Of a stretch of DNA of 64,000 nucleotides, positions 8,522-17,053 are shown piece after piece. Under the pieces are notes generated by a model. The model saw nothing but the letters and a program-made list of their open reading frames with translations. It was not told where the DNA came from and ran no database searches. This DNA is from Loktanella salsilacus (lineage in GTDB: Bacteria; Pseudomonadota; Alphaproteobacteria; Rhodobacterales; Rhodobacteraceae): the NCBI RefSeq assembly GCF_900114485.1, contig NZ_FOTF01000001.1, positions 124,001-188,000 on the forward strand, given 5' to 3'. How positions within the stretch are numbered: the stretch's first letter is position 1; each line of letters starts with the position of its first letter. Made by a program: the position numbers and the translations under genes.

Positions 8522-8699
8522 CGCGCGCATTGGCCGATCTGTTTAACATTGCTCAAAGATCGGCGGTATTTGCGATGTTTTGCGCGTCAGCTGGCTGGAA
8601 TTCATCGGCCCAGCACCGAAAGCCTAAGACGACCAAAGCATGAAGCACTTACGCCATTGGCCCGTGAGGGCGCGCTATTTTCTGACGTGAGGACCGCCT

Positions 8700-9647
8700 A
8701 TGACACGCCGCCGCGATGCCGCAACGCCAGCAGACATACCGGTTGTGGGCTGGAAGGACGTGGCATTTCGCGTCAAGGATGAAATCGCCAAGGACCGCGT
8801 CGGGCTGCTTGCTGCCGGGGTGGCGTTCTATGGCTTGCTGGCCCTGTTTCCGGCCATCACCGCCGCGATCGCCATCAGCGGCCTGTTGATAGAGCCAAGC
8901 CGCATCCTCGCGCAACTTAGCAGCCTTTCGGGGCTTATCCCCGAGGACGTGATCGCAATCGTGACCAGACAGGCCACGGCTGTTGCGAATTCCCGCCAAG
9001 GCAGCTTGGGCTTTGCTGCCATCCTTGGACTGCTGATTGCATTTTATTCCGCATCCAAGGGCATGGCCAGCCTGATGCAAGGCCTCAATATCGCTTATGA
9101 CGAACAGGAAACGCGCGGGTTCACCGCGCGTTTGTTGGTCACGTCCGCTTTAACGCTGCTGTTGATTGCCGGGCTTGTCTGCGGGCTTGGCGCGACGCTG
9201 GCCCTGCCCGTCATTCTGGCCTTCGTGGATATGGGACCCGCCGTCGCGATCCTATTGACGGCGGCCTTTTGGGCCGGATTGATCGCACTGACCATTGCCG
9301 GGCTTTGCGTGCTTTATCGCTTTGCACCGTCACGCGAGACGCCAGAGTGGAAATGGACATCGGTCGGCGCAGTCGCAGGATGCCTTGTCTGGATCGCGGC
9401 ATCGGCCAGCTTTGCGTTCTTCGTCAGCAATTTCAGTTACTACAACCAAAGCTTTGGGACTTTGGCCGGCGTTGTCGTGCTGCTGATGTGGTTCTGGATT
9501 TCAGCCTACATCGTCCTCATGGGGGCGGAATTGAATGCCGAACTCGAGGCGCAAACGCGCGCCGACACGGCGGCCGGGGACGACAAAGCGACGGCTTCGC
9601 AGGACGCCGCAAAACCGGGCAATCCCCATGCGACGGGCGGCACATGA
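8700..9647 (+). CDS. yihY: YihY/BrkB family inner-membrane protein
   Basis: A 315-residue polytopic protein with about six hydrophobic segments after a 30-residue polar N-terminus. Family marks are DRVGLLAAGVAFYGLLALFP, the FYSASKGMASLMQGLNIAYDE region and, near the C-terminus, LWFWISAYIVLMGAELNAELE-like sequence (here LLMWFWISAYIVLMGAELN). The tail is polar, with acidic residues and Ala. Function in the family is unsettled; the old RNase BN assignment has been withdrawn. The ATG at 8700 has a GTGAGGA site. It is the first gene of a three-gene (+) run behind a possible FNR-type promoter. Confidence 0.92.
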   Translation: MTRRRDAATPADIPVVGWKDVAFRVKDEIAKDRVGLLAAGVAFYGLLALFPAITAAIAISGLLIEPSRILAQLSSLSGLIPEDVIAIVTRQATAVANSRQGSLGFAAILGLLIAFYSASKGMASLMQGLNIAYDEQETRGFTARLLVTSALTLLLIAGLVCGLGATLALPVILAFVDMGPAVAILLTAAFWAGLIALTIAGLCVLYRFAPSRETPEWKWTSVGAVAGCLVWIAASASFAFFVSNFSYYNQSFGTLAGVVVLLMWFWISAYIVLMGAELNAELEAQTRADTAAGDDKATASQDAAKPGNPHATGGT

Positions 9648-9683
9648 CAGTCGCATTATTCTGGAAGTCGAAGGAGATGTCTT

Positions 9684-10421
9684 ATGTGCTGGAGCGGTGA
9701 AGCCTCGGCGGCGCTGGCAATCGTTGGTATTTCAACCACCGTCTACGCCGCATACAAGAAAGAACCGGCGCCTTTGTGGATGGCTCTTGGCTATTTCTCG
9801 TCAATGGAGCTTTTGCAGGCCTTCACTTATTCGGTGATTGACCAATGCGCACTGCCATCAAATCAGGTCGCCACCCTGCTTAGCTATCTGCACATCGTAT
9901 TTCAGCCCTTCTTCATCAACATGCTGTCGATGTATTTCATTCCAGATGCTGTGCGGGTCAAGATTCAGTGGCCGGTTTATACAGTCTGTTTTGCATCGGC
10001 CATCGTCATGCTTTTGCAGCTTTATCCGTTCGCATGGGCAGGATTATGTCCACTGGGTGAGGTGCTGTGCGCAGAACGCCTTTGTTCAGTGTCCGGTAAT
10101 TGGCACATCGCTTGGGAGGTGCCGACGAACGGCATGCTGAACTTTATAACGGTTGATTCCTGGGCCTCTTTTTTGACCGCTTATCCCACTTATTTCATCG
10201 CAGCGTTTGCAATGCCGCTTCTTTACGGGTCATGGCGCATCACGATCTATCACTTCCTGATCGGACCACAGTTGGCCGTTCTGCTGACCAACGACCCTAA
10301 CGAGGTGGCCGCTATCTGGTGCCTGCTATCAATCGGCATCCTGCTGCTTGTCGTGAAAACACCCATAAGACGCTTCATGTTTGTGAAATCTTGGTTGCTA
10401 TGGCCGAAACAAAGCGCCTGA
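9684..10421 (+). CDS. Integral membrane protein, DUF5765-like
   Basis: A 245-residue membrane protein starting MCWSGEASAALAIVGI behind a strong GAAGGAGA site, with about seven hydrophobic stretches spread over its whole length. It contains several cysteines and ends in a short basic tail. I match it tentatively to the DUF5765 family because of the MCWSGEAS start; no function is known to me. It lies 36 bases after yihY and is probably co-transcribed with it. Confidence 0.75.
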   Translation: MCWSGEASAALAIVGISTTVYAAYKKEPAPLWMALGYFSSMELLQAFTYSVIDQCALPSNQVATLLSYLHIVFQPFFINMLSMYFIPDAVRVKIQWPVYTVCFASAIVMLLQLYPFAWAGLCPLGEVLCAERLCSVSGNWHIAWEVPTNGMLNFITVDSWASFLTAYPTYFIAAFAMPLLYGSWRITIYHFLIGPQLAVLLTNDPNEVAAIWCLLSIGILLLVVKTPIRRFMFVKSWLLWPKQSA

Positions 10422-10747
10422 AGCCAAAGCGCTTTGTGATCAGGCCATACCTTTGGACCGCAAAAGCGGCCCGTCCTACGGATGCGCCGCGCTAAGGTCA
10501 GATTCATTCCGATTTTAAGTGCCCACGCTAACCTGCATCGGTGCGCAAGACACTGGGAACGGGCAAGCTGCGCAGGACAATCCACACAATTGGCCTGCGC
10601 ATCTGAAGGAAACCACCGCGTTCGGGTGCCAAAGCAATTTGGCACCCGTCATGAAATGCCATCCTTCACACAGCGCCCGGCCCGCAAAAATCTGACCAAG
10701 TGAGCACCGCGCAGTCCGCCCATCCCCGCCCATTCAAAGAGGTTTCT
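10422..10747. other. Intergenic region before the esterase gene
   Basis: 326 bases with no supportable gene. The one striking element is a perfect 11-bp inverted repeat with a GCAA loop at 10623-10648. Two short open frames on opposite strands look random. Confidence 0.55.
10623..10648. repeat. Perfect inverted repeat (11-bp arms, GCAA loop)
   Basis: CGGGTGCCAAA, loop GCAA, TTTGGCACCCG. No T-run follows, so it is not a standard terminator. It may be an operator or an RNA hairpin with a GNRA-type loop in the 5' region of the esterase gene, 99 bases before its ATG. Confidence 0.6.
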
Positions 10748-11698
10748 ATGTCAATATTTTCCAATACCAGCGATCGCCTTTCCGTCCTTGCAAACTTCGG
10801 GACTGACCCAGGTTCGCTAAGTGCCGATATCTACGTGCCAAAAAACTTCCCGAAAAACGGACCGCTTGTGGTGGTGCTGCATGGCAGCACCCAGTCACCA
10901 GATGACTACGATATCGGATCCGGCTGGTCCACGCTCGCCGAGGAATGCGGGATCGCGCTGCTGTTTCCGGGGCAAAGACTGACCAACAACATGATCGGCA
11001 GCTTTAACTGGTTCGAGACAGGCGACAGCCAGCGCGGCGAAGGCGAGCCTTTGTCTATTCGTCAAATGATCGGCCAAGTCGTCGATGATCATGCCGTCGA
11101 CCCGTCGCGAGTCTTTATCACGGGGATGTCGTCGGGCGGTGCCATGACATCGGTGATGCTGGCCACTTATCCAGAGGTCTTCGCCGGAGGGGCAATCATC
11201 GCAGGGATCGCCTTTGGCAGCGCGACCAACATGATGGAGGCGGTCATGCGCATGAATGGTTTCGGAAGCCCATCGGACAGCCGCCTAGATGCGCTTGTCC
11301 AAGGCGCGACGGACTTTGCCGGGCCTTGGCCGACGATCTCGGTCTGGCAAGGCGATAGCGATACGACCGTCGCCAGTTCCAACGCCGCGTCCATCGTCGC
11401 GCAGTGGCAACAGATTCACAAAGTCGCAGACAAGCCGACCCGTGTTGAGACCGTTGACGGCTTTCCGCGCAAGGTCTGGTGCGACGCGGACGGGCGCGTG
11501 GTGATCGAGGAATTTATTATCACATCGATGGGCCACGGCACGCCGATCAGCGCAGATGGCGTTGAGGGGTTGGGGGAAGAAGGCAAATACATGCTAGAGG
11601 TTGGCATCTCTTCCACCCGCCACATCGCTGATTTCTGGGGTTTGACGCAAGGCGGCAGCGCAGCCACGGACACCCCCGAAGTGGACGACGCGGCTTAG
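10748..11698 (+). CDS. PHB-depolymerase-type esterase (alpha/beta hydrolase)
   Basis: A 316-residue alpha/beta hydrolase of the polyhydroxybutyrate depolymerase/feruloyl esterase (LpqC-like) group. Visible are the oxyanion-side LVVVLHGSTQSPDDYD, the nucleophile elbow GMSSGGAM with its serine, and a C-terminal histidine in SMGHGTPI. No signal peptide is seen, so a cytoplasmic enzyme acting on a soluble or storage ester is likely; the substrate cannot be told. The ATG at 10748 follows AAAGAGG; a start at 10700 is less likely. It faces DUF2254 convergently across a 43-base inverted-repeat region. Confidence 0.85.
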   Translation: MSIFSNTSDRLSVLANFGTDPGSLSADIYVPKNFPKNGPLVVVLHGSTQSPDDYDIGSGWSTLAEECGIALLFPGQRLTNNMIGSFNWFETGDSQRGEGEPLSIRQMIGQVVDDHAVDPSRVFITGMSSGGAMTSVMLATYPEVFAGGAIIAGIAFGSATNMMEAVMRMNGFGSPSDSRLDALVQGATDFAGPWPTISVWQGDSDTTVASSNAASIVAQWQQIHKVADKPTRVETVDGFPRKVWCDADGRVVIEEFIITSMGHGTPISADGVEGLGEEGKYMLEVGISSTRHIADFWGLTQGGSAATDTPEVDDAA

Positions 11699-11711
11699 GC
11701 CTAGACCTTTG

Positions 11712-11754
11712 CCGGGCATGTTTCCGCGTCCAAAGGGCGCGCGGGCATGCCCGG
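11712..11754. terminator. Inverted repeat between convergent genes, possible bidirectional terminator
   Basis: CCGGGCATG (11712-11720) and CATGCCCGG (11746-11754) form a perfect 9-bp stem with a 25-base loop between the esterase stop and the DUF2254 stop. There is no T-tract, so the terminator role is tentative. Confidence 0.45.
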
Positions 11755-11756
11755 TG

Positions 11757-13079
11757 TCAGGGCTGCGCGCTGTCCGGCTGTAAATCCGCAAGCGTTTTGC
11801 GGTCAAAGGCATGAACTGACATCTTTTGGCCTTCTCGCACCACCTGTTCGCGCAGCCCTGCAATCGCGACACGCGCCGACAGGGGGAAAGACTTTTCTAA
11901 CATCTCAAGGGTTTCACAAAGGCGGGTGACGACATCCGCGTCGGCCATGCCATAGCGTGCAACGGACGCGAAGGCCCGGCAGCTGACCTCCCCCAGATTT
12001 ATGACGTCGGTCAGGATACGCAGCTCGCCTTTATGGTCGAACCGCATGGGCGACGGAATGTCCCGGGTTGCCAATAGTTCAAAAACTTGTCCCAACCGGT
12101 CGATACAATAAAGCGCGGTCGTGGGATCGTTGATGCCGGGCGACAGGGACCGTTGCGCCAATTCCACGATGCGGCGGATGGCGAATTCCAGATCCTGATA
12201 GGATGTCCGGTCGCGTCCAATGACGACCGCACCGCGCAAATCCTCGTCGATTTTGTCCGACACCCGCGCCTTTGGATAGGCTGTCATCACACTCGTGCCT
12301 TTGGTCACGAACGCGCCAGGGCGCGCTGCGATGCGCAGAACAAGATCATGTTTCACAGCGATCCGCATCAGCACGTCGCCGCCGATGCTTTGGATATACC
12401 CATCTGAATCTGCGGATATTTGTTTGCTTTGCGCATCGAAATCGTCGGGCAAAGTCTGCTTAACCGCATCGGCTGGCGGCCCGTCACCCAATCGTTCGGG
12501 AAAGACATGATCGACGGCGGCGCAGCCTTCGACGGCAAGTTTTTCCAGCAGTGTTTCGACGCGGATCGACGTCGCGATGTGATGGATAAAGTAAAGCAGA
12601 ACAGCCACGCTTGCCGCGGCCATCAGCACGCCAAAGGCCACCGCAATATGCGGGACAAAGCTGGACCCTTCGGTGCCGCGCACGGACCGCAGCACGAATA
12701 GGCAATACAGAAACGTGGCGATGAAGGTCCCCAACACGATCTGGTTGCTGCGATCCCGCATGAAGTTGCCCAATGTCCGCGGGCCGAACTGGGATGACGC
12801 CAGCTGCAAAGACAGCATCGTGATTGAAAAGATCAAGCTGGCCACCGTGATCATGGAACTGGCGATCACCGACAGCATCGCGCGGGCCCCTTCGGGTCCG
12901 AACGTATAAAGCGCGCCGGGATTGTCGTTCTGGGCGACGTCGCGCAGGACATCCACCTCGATCAGCACAAAGGATAGAACGACGGCAAAGACCGCCATGA
13001 CAGCGGGCAAGAACCAAAAGCTGGCGTTAAGCCGTCCCCAGAATGCCGTGACACGCGTAAGTGAAAATGACGCTGCCAT
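11757..13079 (-). CDS. DUF2254 family membrane protein
   Basis: A 440-residue inner-membrane protein: four hydrophobic segments in the first 170 residues (AVMAVFAVVLSFVLI; SMITVASLIFSITML; FIATFLYCLFV; VAFGVLMAAASVAVLLYFI) and a large soluble C-terminal part. Conserved DUF2254 marks are SSQFGPRTLGNFMRD and SPGINDPTTALYCIDRLG. The start was set at 13079 because AAGGAG precedes it; a 47-residue upstream extension lacks conservation. Function unknown. It is divergent from gadB across 480 bases containing two FNR-like boxes, so the two may share control. Confidence 0.9.
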   Translation of the reverse strand: MAASFSLTRVTAFWGRLNASFWFLPAVMAVFAVVLSFVLIEVDVLRDVAQNDNPGALYTFGPEGARAMLSVIASSMITVASLIFSITMLSLQLASSQFGPRTLGNFMRDRSNQIVLGTFIATFLYCLFVLRSVRGTEGSSFVPHIAVAFGVLMAAASVAVLLYFIHHIATSIRVETLLEKLAVEGCAAVDHVFPERLGDGPPADAVKQTLPDDFDAQSKQISADSDGYIQSIGGDVLMRIAVKHDLVLRIAARPGAFVTKGTSVMTAYPKARVSDKIDEDLRGAVVIGRDRTSYQDLEFAIRRIVELAQRSLSPGINDPTTALYCIDRLGQVFELLATRDIPSPMRFDHKGELRILTDVINLGEVSCRAFASVARYGMADADVVTRLCETLEMLEKSFPLSARVAIAGLREQVVREGQKMSVHAFDRKTLADLQPDSAQP

Positions 13080-13279
13080 ACGCAACTCCTTGTTTTTAGA
13101 CGGTCTATAGGATCGAAAAGCAGCAAGTTTTAGAGGCGGCCTTGGCCCTGCCCCAGCGCGGCCCACCAAGACCGCAAATCTGGTTTCGCATCGATCGCGG
13201 CGTTGTGCCGCCATCATCAATGACTTTGGCGCATCCGGTTCCTGACGCGATTACGGTATCATGCCGGACAGGGACCACA

Positions 13280-13293
13280 CTGATTTCGATCAA
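13280..13293. promoter_or_regulatory. FNR/FnrL-like box, DUF2254-proximal
   Basis: CTGATTTCGATCAA fits TTGAT-N4-ATCAA with one end base changed. It could serve DUF2254 (201 bases away) or gadB. No clear -10 lies at the class II distance on either side. Confidence 0.42.
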
Positions 13294-13362
13294 GCCGCCC
13301 CCGCTATCATTGTGTCAGGGCGGCGTTTTCTGGATCAGCGGCTGTGGGCGTCCGAACCAAGA

Positions 13363-13376
13363 CTGATCTCGATCAA
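13363..13376. promoter_or_regulatory. FNR/FnrL-like box, gadB-proximal
   Basis: CTGATCTCGATCAA fits the FNR consensus with one end base changed and repeats the context of the box at 13280 (ACTGATYTCGATCAAG). A weak -10-like GTAACT lies at 13398-13403, close to the class II position for transcription toward gadB. Confidence 0.48.
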
Positions 13377-13559
13377 GGCCGGGTCAGTCATCCTGTCGTA
13401 ACTCACTTGAATATGCGGCGGCGCCTGTGCCGGCTTCGACAATCCATTGCCTGCCTTGGCATGGGACACGAACGGCCCACGCAGGACCACCGGATTATCT
13501 GCTGGCATGATGTCCAATCATCGCGCTGGCGTTTCTTCGCCCTTCAAAGGAGCAATTCA

Positions 13560-14942
13560 ATGCCTATTCACCGCGTGGATTCGACCGACACATCCAGTCT
13601 TTTGGATATTTACGCAACCGAGGCATCGCAAAACAGCCTGCCAAAGTATCGGATACCGGACGGGCGCACCGAACCGCGTGCGGCCTACGCCCTGATCCGC
13701 GACGAGCTTTTGCTAGACGGGAATGCGCGCCAGAACCTTGCGACGTTCTGCACAACTTGGGTCGAGGATGAGGTCAAGGCGCTGATGGCGGACGCCATCG
13801 ACAAGAACATGATCGACAAGGACGAATACCCGCAAACCGCCGAAATAGAAAAGCGCTGCGTGCATATCCTTGCTGACCTTTGGCATGCCGAAAGATCGCG
13901 CGAAACGATAGGCTGCTCTACCACCGGGTCGAGCGAGGCTGCTATGCTTGGCGGGTTGGCGTTCAAGTGGAAATGGCGCAAGCGCCGGGAGGCCGAAGGC
14001 AAGGACGCGAGCAAACCCAACATCGTGACCGGCCCCGTGCAAATCTGCTGGAAGAAATTCGCGCGCTACTTCGACGTCGAAATCCGCGAGGTACCGCTAG
14101 AAGGTGACGCGCTTGGGCTAAAGCCTGAGGACCTGCGCAAATATTGCGACGAAAACACAATTGGCGTTGTGGCCACGCTGGGCGTCACCTTTACTGGCGT
14201 TTATGAGCCTGTCGCGGCCTTAGCGGCTGAACTTGATGCGATGCAGCGCGACCTTGGGCTGGATATTCCTATTCACGTCGATGCGGCCTCTGGCGGGTTT
14301 ATCGCGCCGTTCATTCAAAAAGACATCGTCTGGGATTTCAAACTGGACCGGGTCCGGTCGATCAACGCGTCGGGCCACAAATACGGTCTGGCACCGCTGG
14401 GCGTGGGCTGGGTGATCTGGGCGACGCAGGACGATCTGCCCGAAGAACTGATCTTTTATGTCGACTACCTTGGCGGCAACATGCCCACCTTTGCGCTGAA
14501 CTTTTCCCGCCCGGGCGGCGAGATTATCGCCCAATATTACAATTTCCTGCGCCTTGGCATGGAGGGATACACCGCCGTTCAGCAGGCCTGTTCGGACACG
14601 GCCCAATGGCTGGGGGAACAGATGGCGGCAATGGATTGCATCGAAATGGTCTATGACGGCCACGGCGGCATTCCGGCCGTGGCGTACAAACTGACGGACG
14701 CGGATCACGGCTTTACGCTGTATGATCTGTCGGACCGGGTCCGCATGGGCGGATGGCAGATCGCGTCCTATCCGCTGCCGATGAACCGCAAGGACACCGT
14801 CGTTCAGCGCATCCTGATCCGGCACGGGGTCAGCCGCGATCTGGCGCAACTGCTGCTGGACGACATCAAGCGTGCCATCGCGCATCTAAAGGAAAACCCG
14901 GTTCCGAACTCTACCGCGAAGCCCGGATTTCACCATGATTAA
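13560..14942 (+). CDS. gadB: Glutamate decarboxylase (PLP-dependent)
   Basis: Converts glutamate to GABA and CO2, consuming a proton. At 460 residues it is close to E. coli GadB and co-linear with it: DELLLDGNARQNLATFC near residue 42, GPVQICWKKFARYFDVEIRE, HVDAASGGF, and the cofactor lysine Lys274 in SINASGHKYG (Lys276 in E. coli). The C-terminus ends in FHHD, so a terminal histidine comparable to the pH-gating His465 of E. coli GadB may exist. The ATG at 13560 has an AAAGGAG site. It overlaps the antiporter gene by 8 bases, implying a coupled decarboxylase/antiporter pair. Two FNR-like boxes lie upstream. Confidence 0.96.
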   Translation: MPIHRVDSTDTSSLLDIYATEASQNSLPKYRIPDGRTEPRAAYALIRDELLLDGNARQNLATFCTTWVEDEVKALMADAIDKNMIDKDEYPQTAEIEKRCVHILADLWHAERSRETIGCSTTGSSEAAMLGGLAFKWKWRKRREAEGKDASKPNIVTGPVQICWKKFARYFDVEIREVPLEGDALGLKPEDLRKYCDENTIGVVATLGVTFTGVYEPVAALAAELDAMQRDLGLDIPIHVDAASGGFIAPFIQKDIVWDFKLDRVRSINASGHKYGLAPLGVGWVIWATQDDLPEELIFYVDYLGGNMPTFALNFSRPGGEIIAQYYNFLRLGMEGYTAVQQACSDTAQWLGEQMAAMDCIEMVYDGHGGIPAVAYKLTDADHGFTLYDLSDRVRMGGWQIASYPLPMNRKDTVVQRILIRHGVSRDLAQLLLDDIKRAIAHLKENPVPNSTAKPGFHHD

Positions 14943-16830
14943 TGCGAAAACTGATCGTAGGGTGATCCTGAAACGGGCCATCTGCGGTGCGGGCCTGCCG
15001 CTGATCCTGTCGGCCAGTGCGGCGGCGGCCCAAGACGCAGACACGGCGTCCGGCGGGGTCATCGGGCAGGTGTTCGATACGATAAAGCCGGTGACAGAGG
15101 CTGGCGTTCACGGCTTTTTCCAGCTTCTGGACAACCAGCCCATCGCCTTCATTCTGCTGTCGCTTGCGCTGGGAACGCTGATCGGAAAATTCAGCTTCAA
15201 GACTATCTCTCTGGGCTCAACCGCTGGCACGCTGCTGGTCGGGGTGTTGTTGTCGATGACCGCGCAAGCGGCCTATGACATCACCTATTCGATCCCCAGC
15301 ATCCTGTCGTCCTTCATGCTGCTTTTGTTCATGTATGCGCTGGGGCTTAAGGTCGGCCCGCAGTTCTTTTCCGGGCTGCGAAAGGGCGGCTTGGCGTTCC
15401 TTGTGATCGGTTTCACCGTCTGGATTCTGAACTGGGTCATCTGCTTTTTCGGGGCCAGTATGGCCGGGCTTGCACCGGGATATGCGACGGGTCTGATGTC
15501 GGGCAGCTATACGATCACAGCGATCTTGGGCGTCGGTCAGGATGCCCTGTCCAGCGGTGCCTATGTTCCGCCCGATGGCACCTCGGTCGAGCAGGTCGGG
15601 GCCAATATGGCCGCCGCCTATGCGATCAGCTATGTCCTATCGACCGTGCTGACCATTTTGCTGATCCGCTATCTTCCGCGCATGTTCGGCTATGACGCCA
15701 TCGCCGAGGCGAAGCAGGCCGAAGAAGATTTCAGCGGCGGCGCGAAAGACCCGGTGCCGGGTGCCCCCGGTGCGCTGACCATGGGCATGACATCCGTCGG
15801 CGTCCGCGCCTTTGCCGTTAGCCACAAGGATTTCATCGGGCGGACTCTGTCGCAACTGGCAGAGGACTTTCCTGCCGTGCCCATCCTACGCATCGTGCGG
15901 GACGGCACGATTTTGGACATGACCGACAATCCCGCCGTGCAGGAAAACGACATCGTCACGGTGCGCGCCGATGTCGAGGATCTGATGGGCAAAGAAATCA
16001 AGCTTATCGGCCCCGAATCAAGCAATCCGCTGGCCCGCAACGTCCCCATCGAGGTCGCCGATGTGCATGTGGGATCGCACAAAGTCTCGGGCAAAAGTCT
16101 GGCCGACTTTGGGGCGCATCTGTCGGGCGGCGTTACGGTGCAGGCACTGTTCCGCGCGGGCACAGAGCTGCCGCTGGGTCCCAAAACCGACGTTCGATTC
16201 GGTGACGTGCTGCGTCTGAACGGCCCTGATGTCGCCATTCAGCAGGCGGCAAAGCAACTGGGCGGCACCGCGATCCTTTTCACCATGAAGACAGAGGTCC
16301 TCTACCTCGCGCTGGCGATGTTGCTGGGGTATCTGGTCGGGATCATCTCGGTCACGATTTCGGGCATCCCCTTTGCGTTCGGCACCTCGGCTGGCGTGAT
16401 CATGGCGGGCGTGGGTGTCAGCTATTTGCGCAGCCGGAACCCTAGTTTTGGCGGTCCCGTCAATGAGGGCGCACGCAGCTTTCTGCAAGATTTTGGCCTG
16501 AACGCCTTTGTCGCCGTGCTGTCTGCCAACGTCGGTCCCAAGGTCATTTCGGCCTTGGGCGGTGATACGATCCTTTGGCTTGCGCTGATCGGCATTGCAG
16601 GGGCGCTGATCCCGCCGCTTGTCGCTTTTTGGGTCGGGATCAAGATCTTTGGTCTGAACGCGATCATCTCGGACGGGGCGGCGGCCGGTGGGCGCAATAG
16701 CACGCCCAGCCTGAACGCAATCATGGAAGAATCCCGCAGTTCCGTCGCCGCCGTGCCTTATCCGGTCAGCTACGCGTTCACGACCGTTCTGGCGTTGATC
16801 GGCGGATATTTTTCGATGATCCTGTCCTAG
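14935..16830 (+). CDS. AspT/YidE-YbjL family antiporter with RCK_C (TrkA-C) domains
   Basis: A 631-residue transporter of the aspartate:alanine exchanger superfamily: two membrane halves (about residues 75-260 and 455-631, five hydrophobic segments each) around a cytosolic pair of TrkA-C-like domains. Family motifs include LGLKVGPQFFSGLRKGG, GLMSGSYTITAILGVGQDAL and GRNSTPSLNAIMEESRSS. Unusually, it begins with an extra N-terminal segment resembling a signal peptide (ILKRAICGAG.. ending ASAAAAQDAD) before the first core helix. Overlap with gadB suggests glutamate/GABA exchange; amino-acid specificity is inferred only from this pairing. Confidence 0.9.
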   Translation: MINAKTDRRVILKRAICGAGLPLILSASAAAAQDADTASGGVIGQVFDTIKPVTEAGVHGFFQLLDNQPIAFILLSLALGTLIGKFSFKTISLGSTAGTLLVGVLLSMTAQAAYDITYSIPSILSSFMLLLFMYALGLKVGPQFFSGLRKGGLAFLVIGFTVWILNWVICFFGASMAGLAPGYATGLMSGSYTITAILGVGQDALSSGAYVPPDGTSVEQVGANMAAAYAISYVLSTVLTILLIRYLPRMFGYDAIAEAKQAEEDFSGGAKDPVPGAPGALTMGMTSVGVRAFAVSHKDFIGRTLSQLAEDFPAVPILRIVRDGTILDMTDNPAVQENDIVTVRADVEDLMGKEIKLIGPESSNPLARNVPIEVADVHVGSHKVSGKSLADFGAHLSGGVTVQALFRAGTELPLGPKTDVRFGDVLRLNGPDVAIQQAAKQLGGTAILFTMKTEVLYLALAMLLGYLVGIISVTISGIPFAFGTSAGVIMAGVGVSYLRSRNPSFGGPVNEGARSFLQDFGLNAFVAVLSANVGPKVISALGGDTILWLALIGIAGALIPPLVAFWVGIKIFGLNAIISDGAAAGGRNSTPSLNAIMEESRSSVAAVPYPVSYAFTTVLALIGGYFSMILS

Positions 16831-16838
16831 CGCCTTTG

Positions 16839-16865
16839 ACCCGTCGCCCTGTCCGGGCGGCGGGT
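16839..16865 (+). terminator. Hairpin after the antiporter gene
   Basis: ACCCGTCGCCC and GGGCGGCGGGT pair over 11 positions (one G-U) around TGTCC, nine bases after the stop. No T-run follows, so it may be an attenuator or a 3' stabiliser rather than a strict intrinsic terminator. Confidence 0.5.
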
Positions 16866-17053
16866 GCAATCACGCCGCGACCTTTCAAATGAAAGGAAGG
16901 ACCGTCAGCGTGATTAAATCGCGGTCAGGCGTAGGCACCCGGGCCATTTTGCTTGTATCAAAGGGCGAAGCCAATTGGTCCTGACACTGGGGCACCCCCG
17001 GATCAGCACCCGATAAAGAAACGCGTCTTGCACGAAGACCCCGCTTGAAAGCT

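Larger units (their letters stand above)
8294..8699. other. Intergenic region fpr-yihY
   Basis: 406 bases without a credible gene. It holds the fpr terminator-like hairpin (8316-8343) and, further on, an FNR-like palindrome at 8508-8521 followed by a -10-like TAACAT (8544-8549). Short open frames here lack ribosome sites and recognisable sequence. Confidence 0.6.
13080..13559. other. Divergent promoter region DUF2254 / gadB
   Basis: 480 bases with no supportable gene (a forward open frame from 13344 is the non-conserved extension of gadB). It contains two near-identical FNR-like boxes with centres 83 bases apart, at 13280-13293 and 13363-13376. Confidence 0.6.

Noticed and set aside
10640-10665. 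Sigma-54 promoter (TTGGCAC) before the esterase
   Set aside because: The second element (TTGC at the required spacing) is missing; TTGGCAC is one arm of the inverted repeat.
12820-12840. FNR-like TGATT..ATCAA inside DUF2254
   Set aside because: Half-sites are separated by seven bases rather than four and lie within coding sequence.
13325-13338. Third FNR-like half-site (TTTTCTGGATCAG) between the two gadB boxes
   Set aside because: Only one half matches the consensus; too weak to report as a site.
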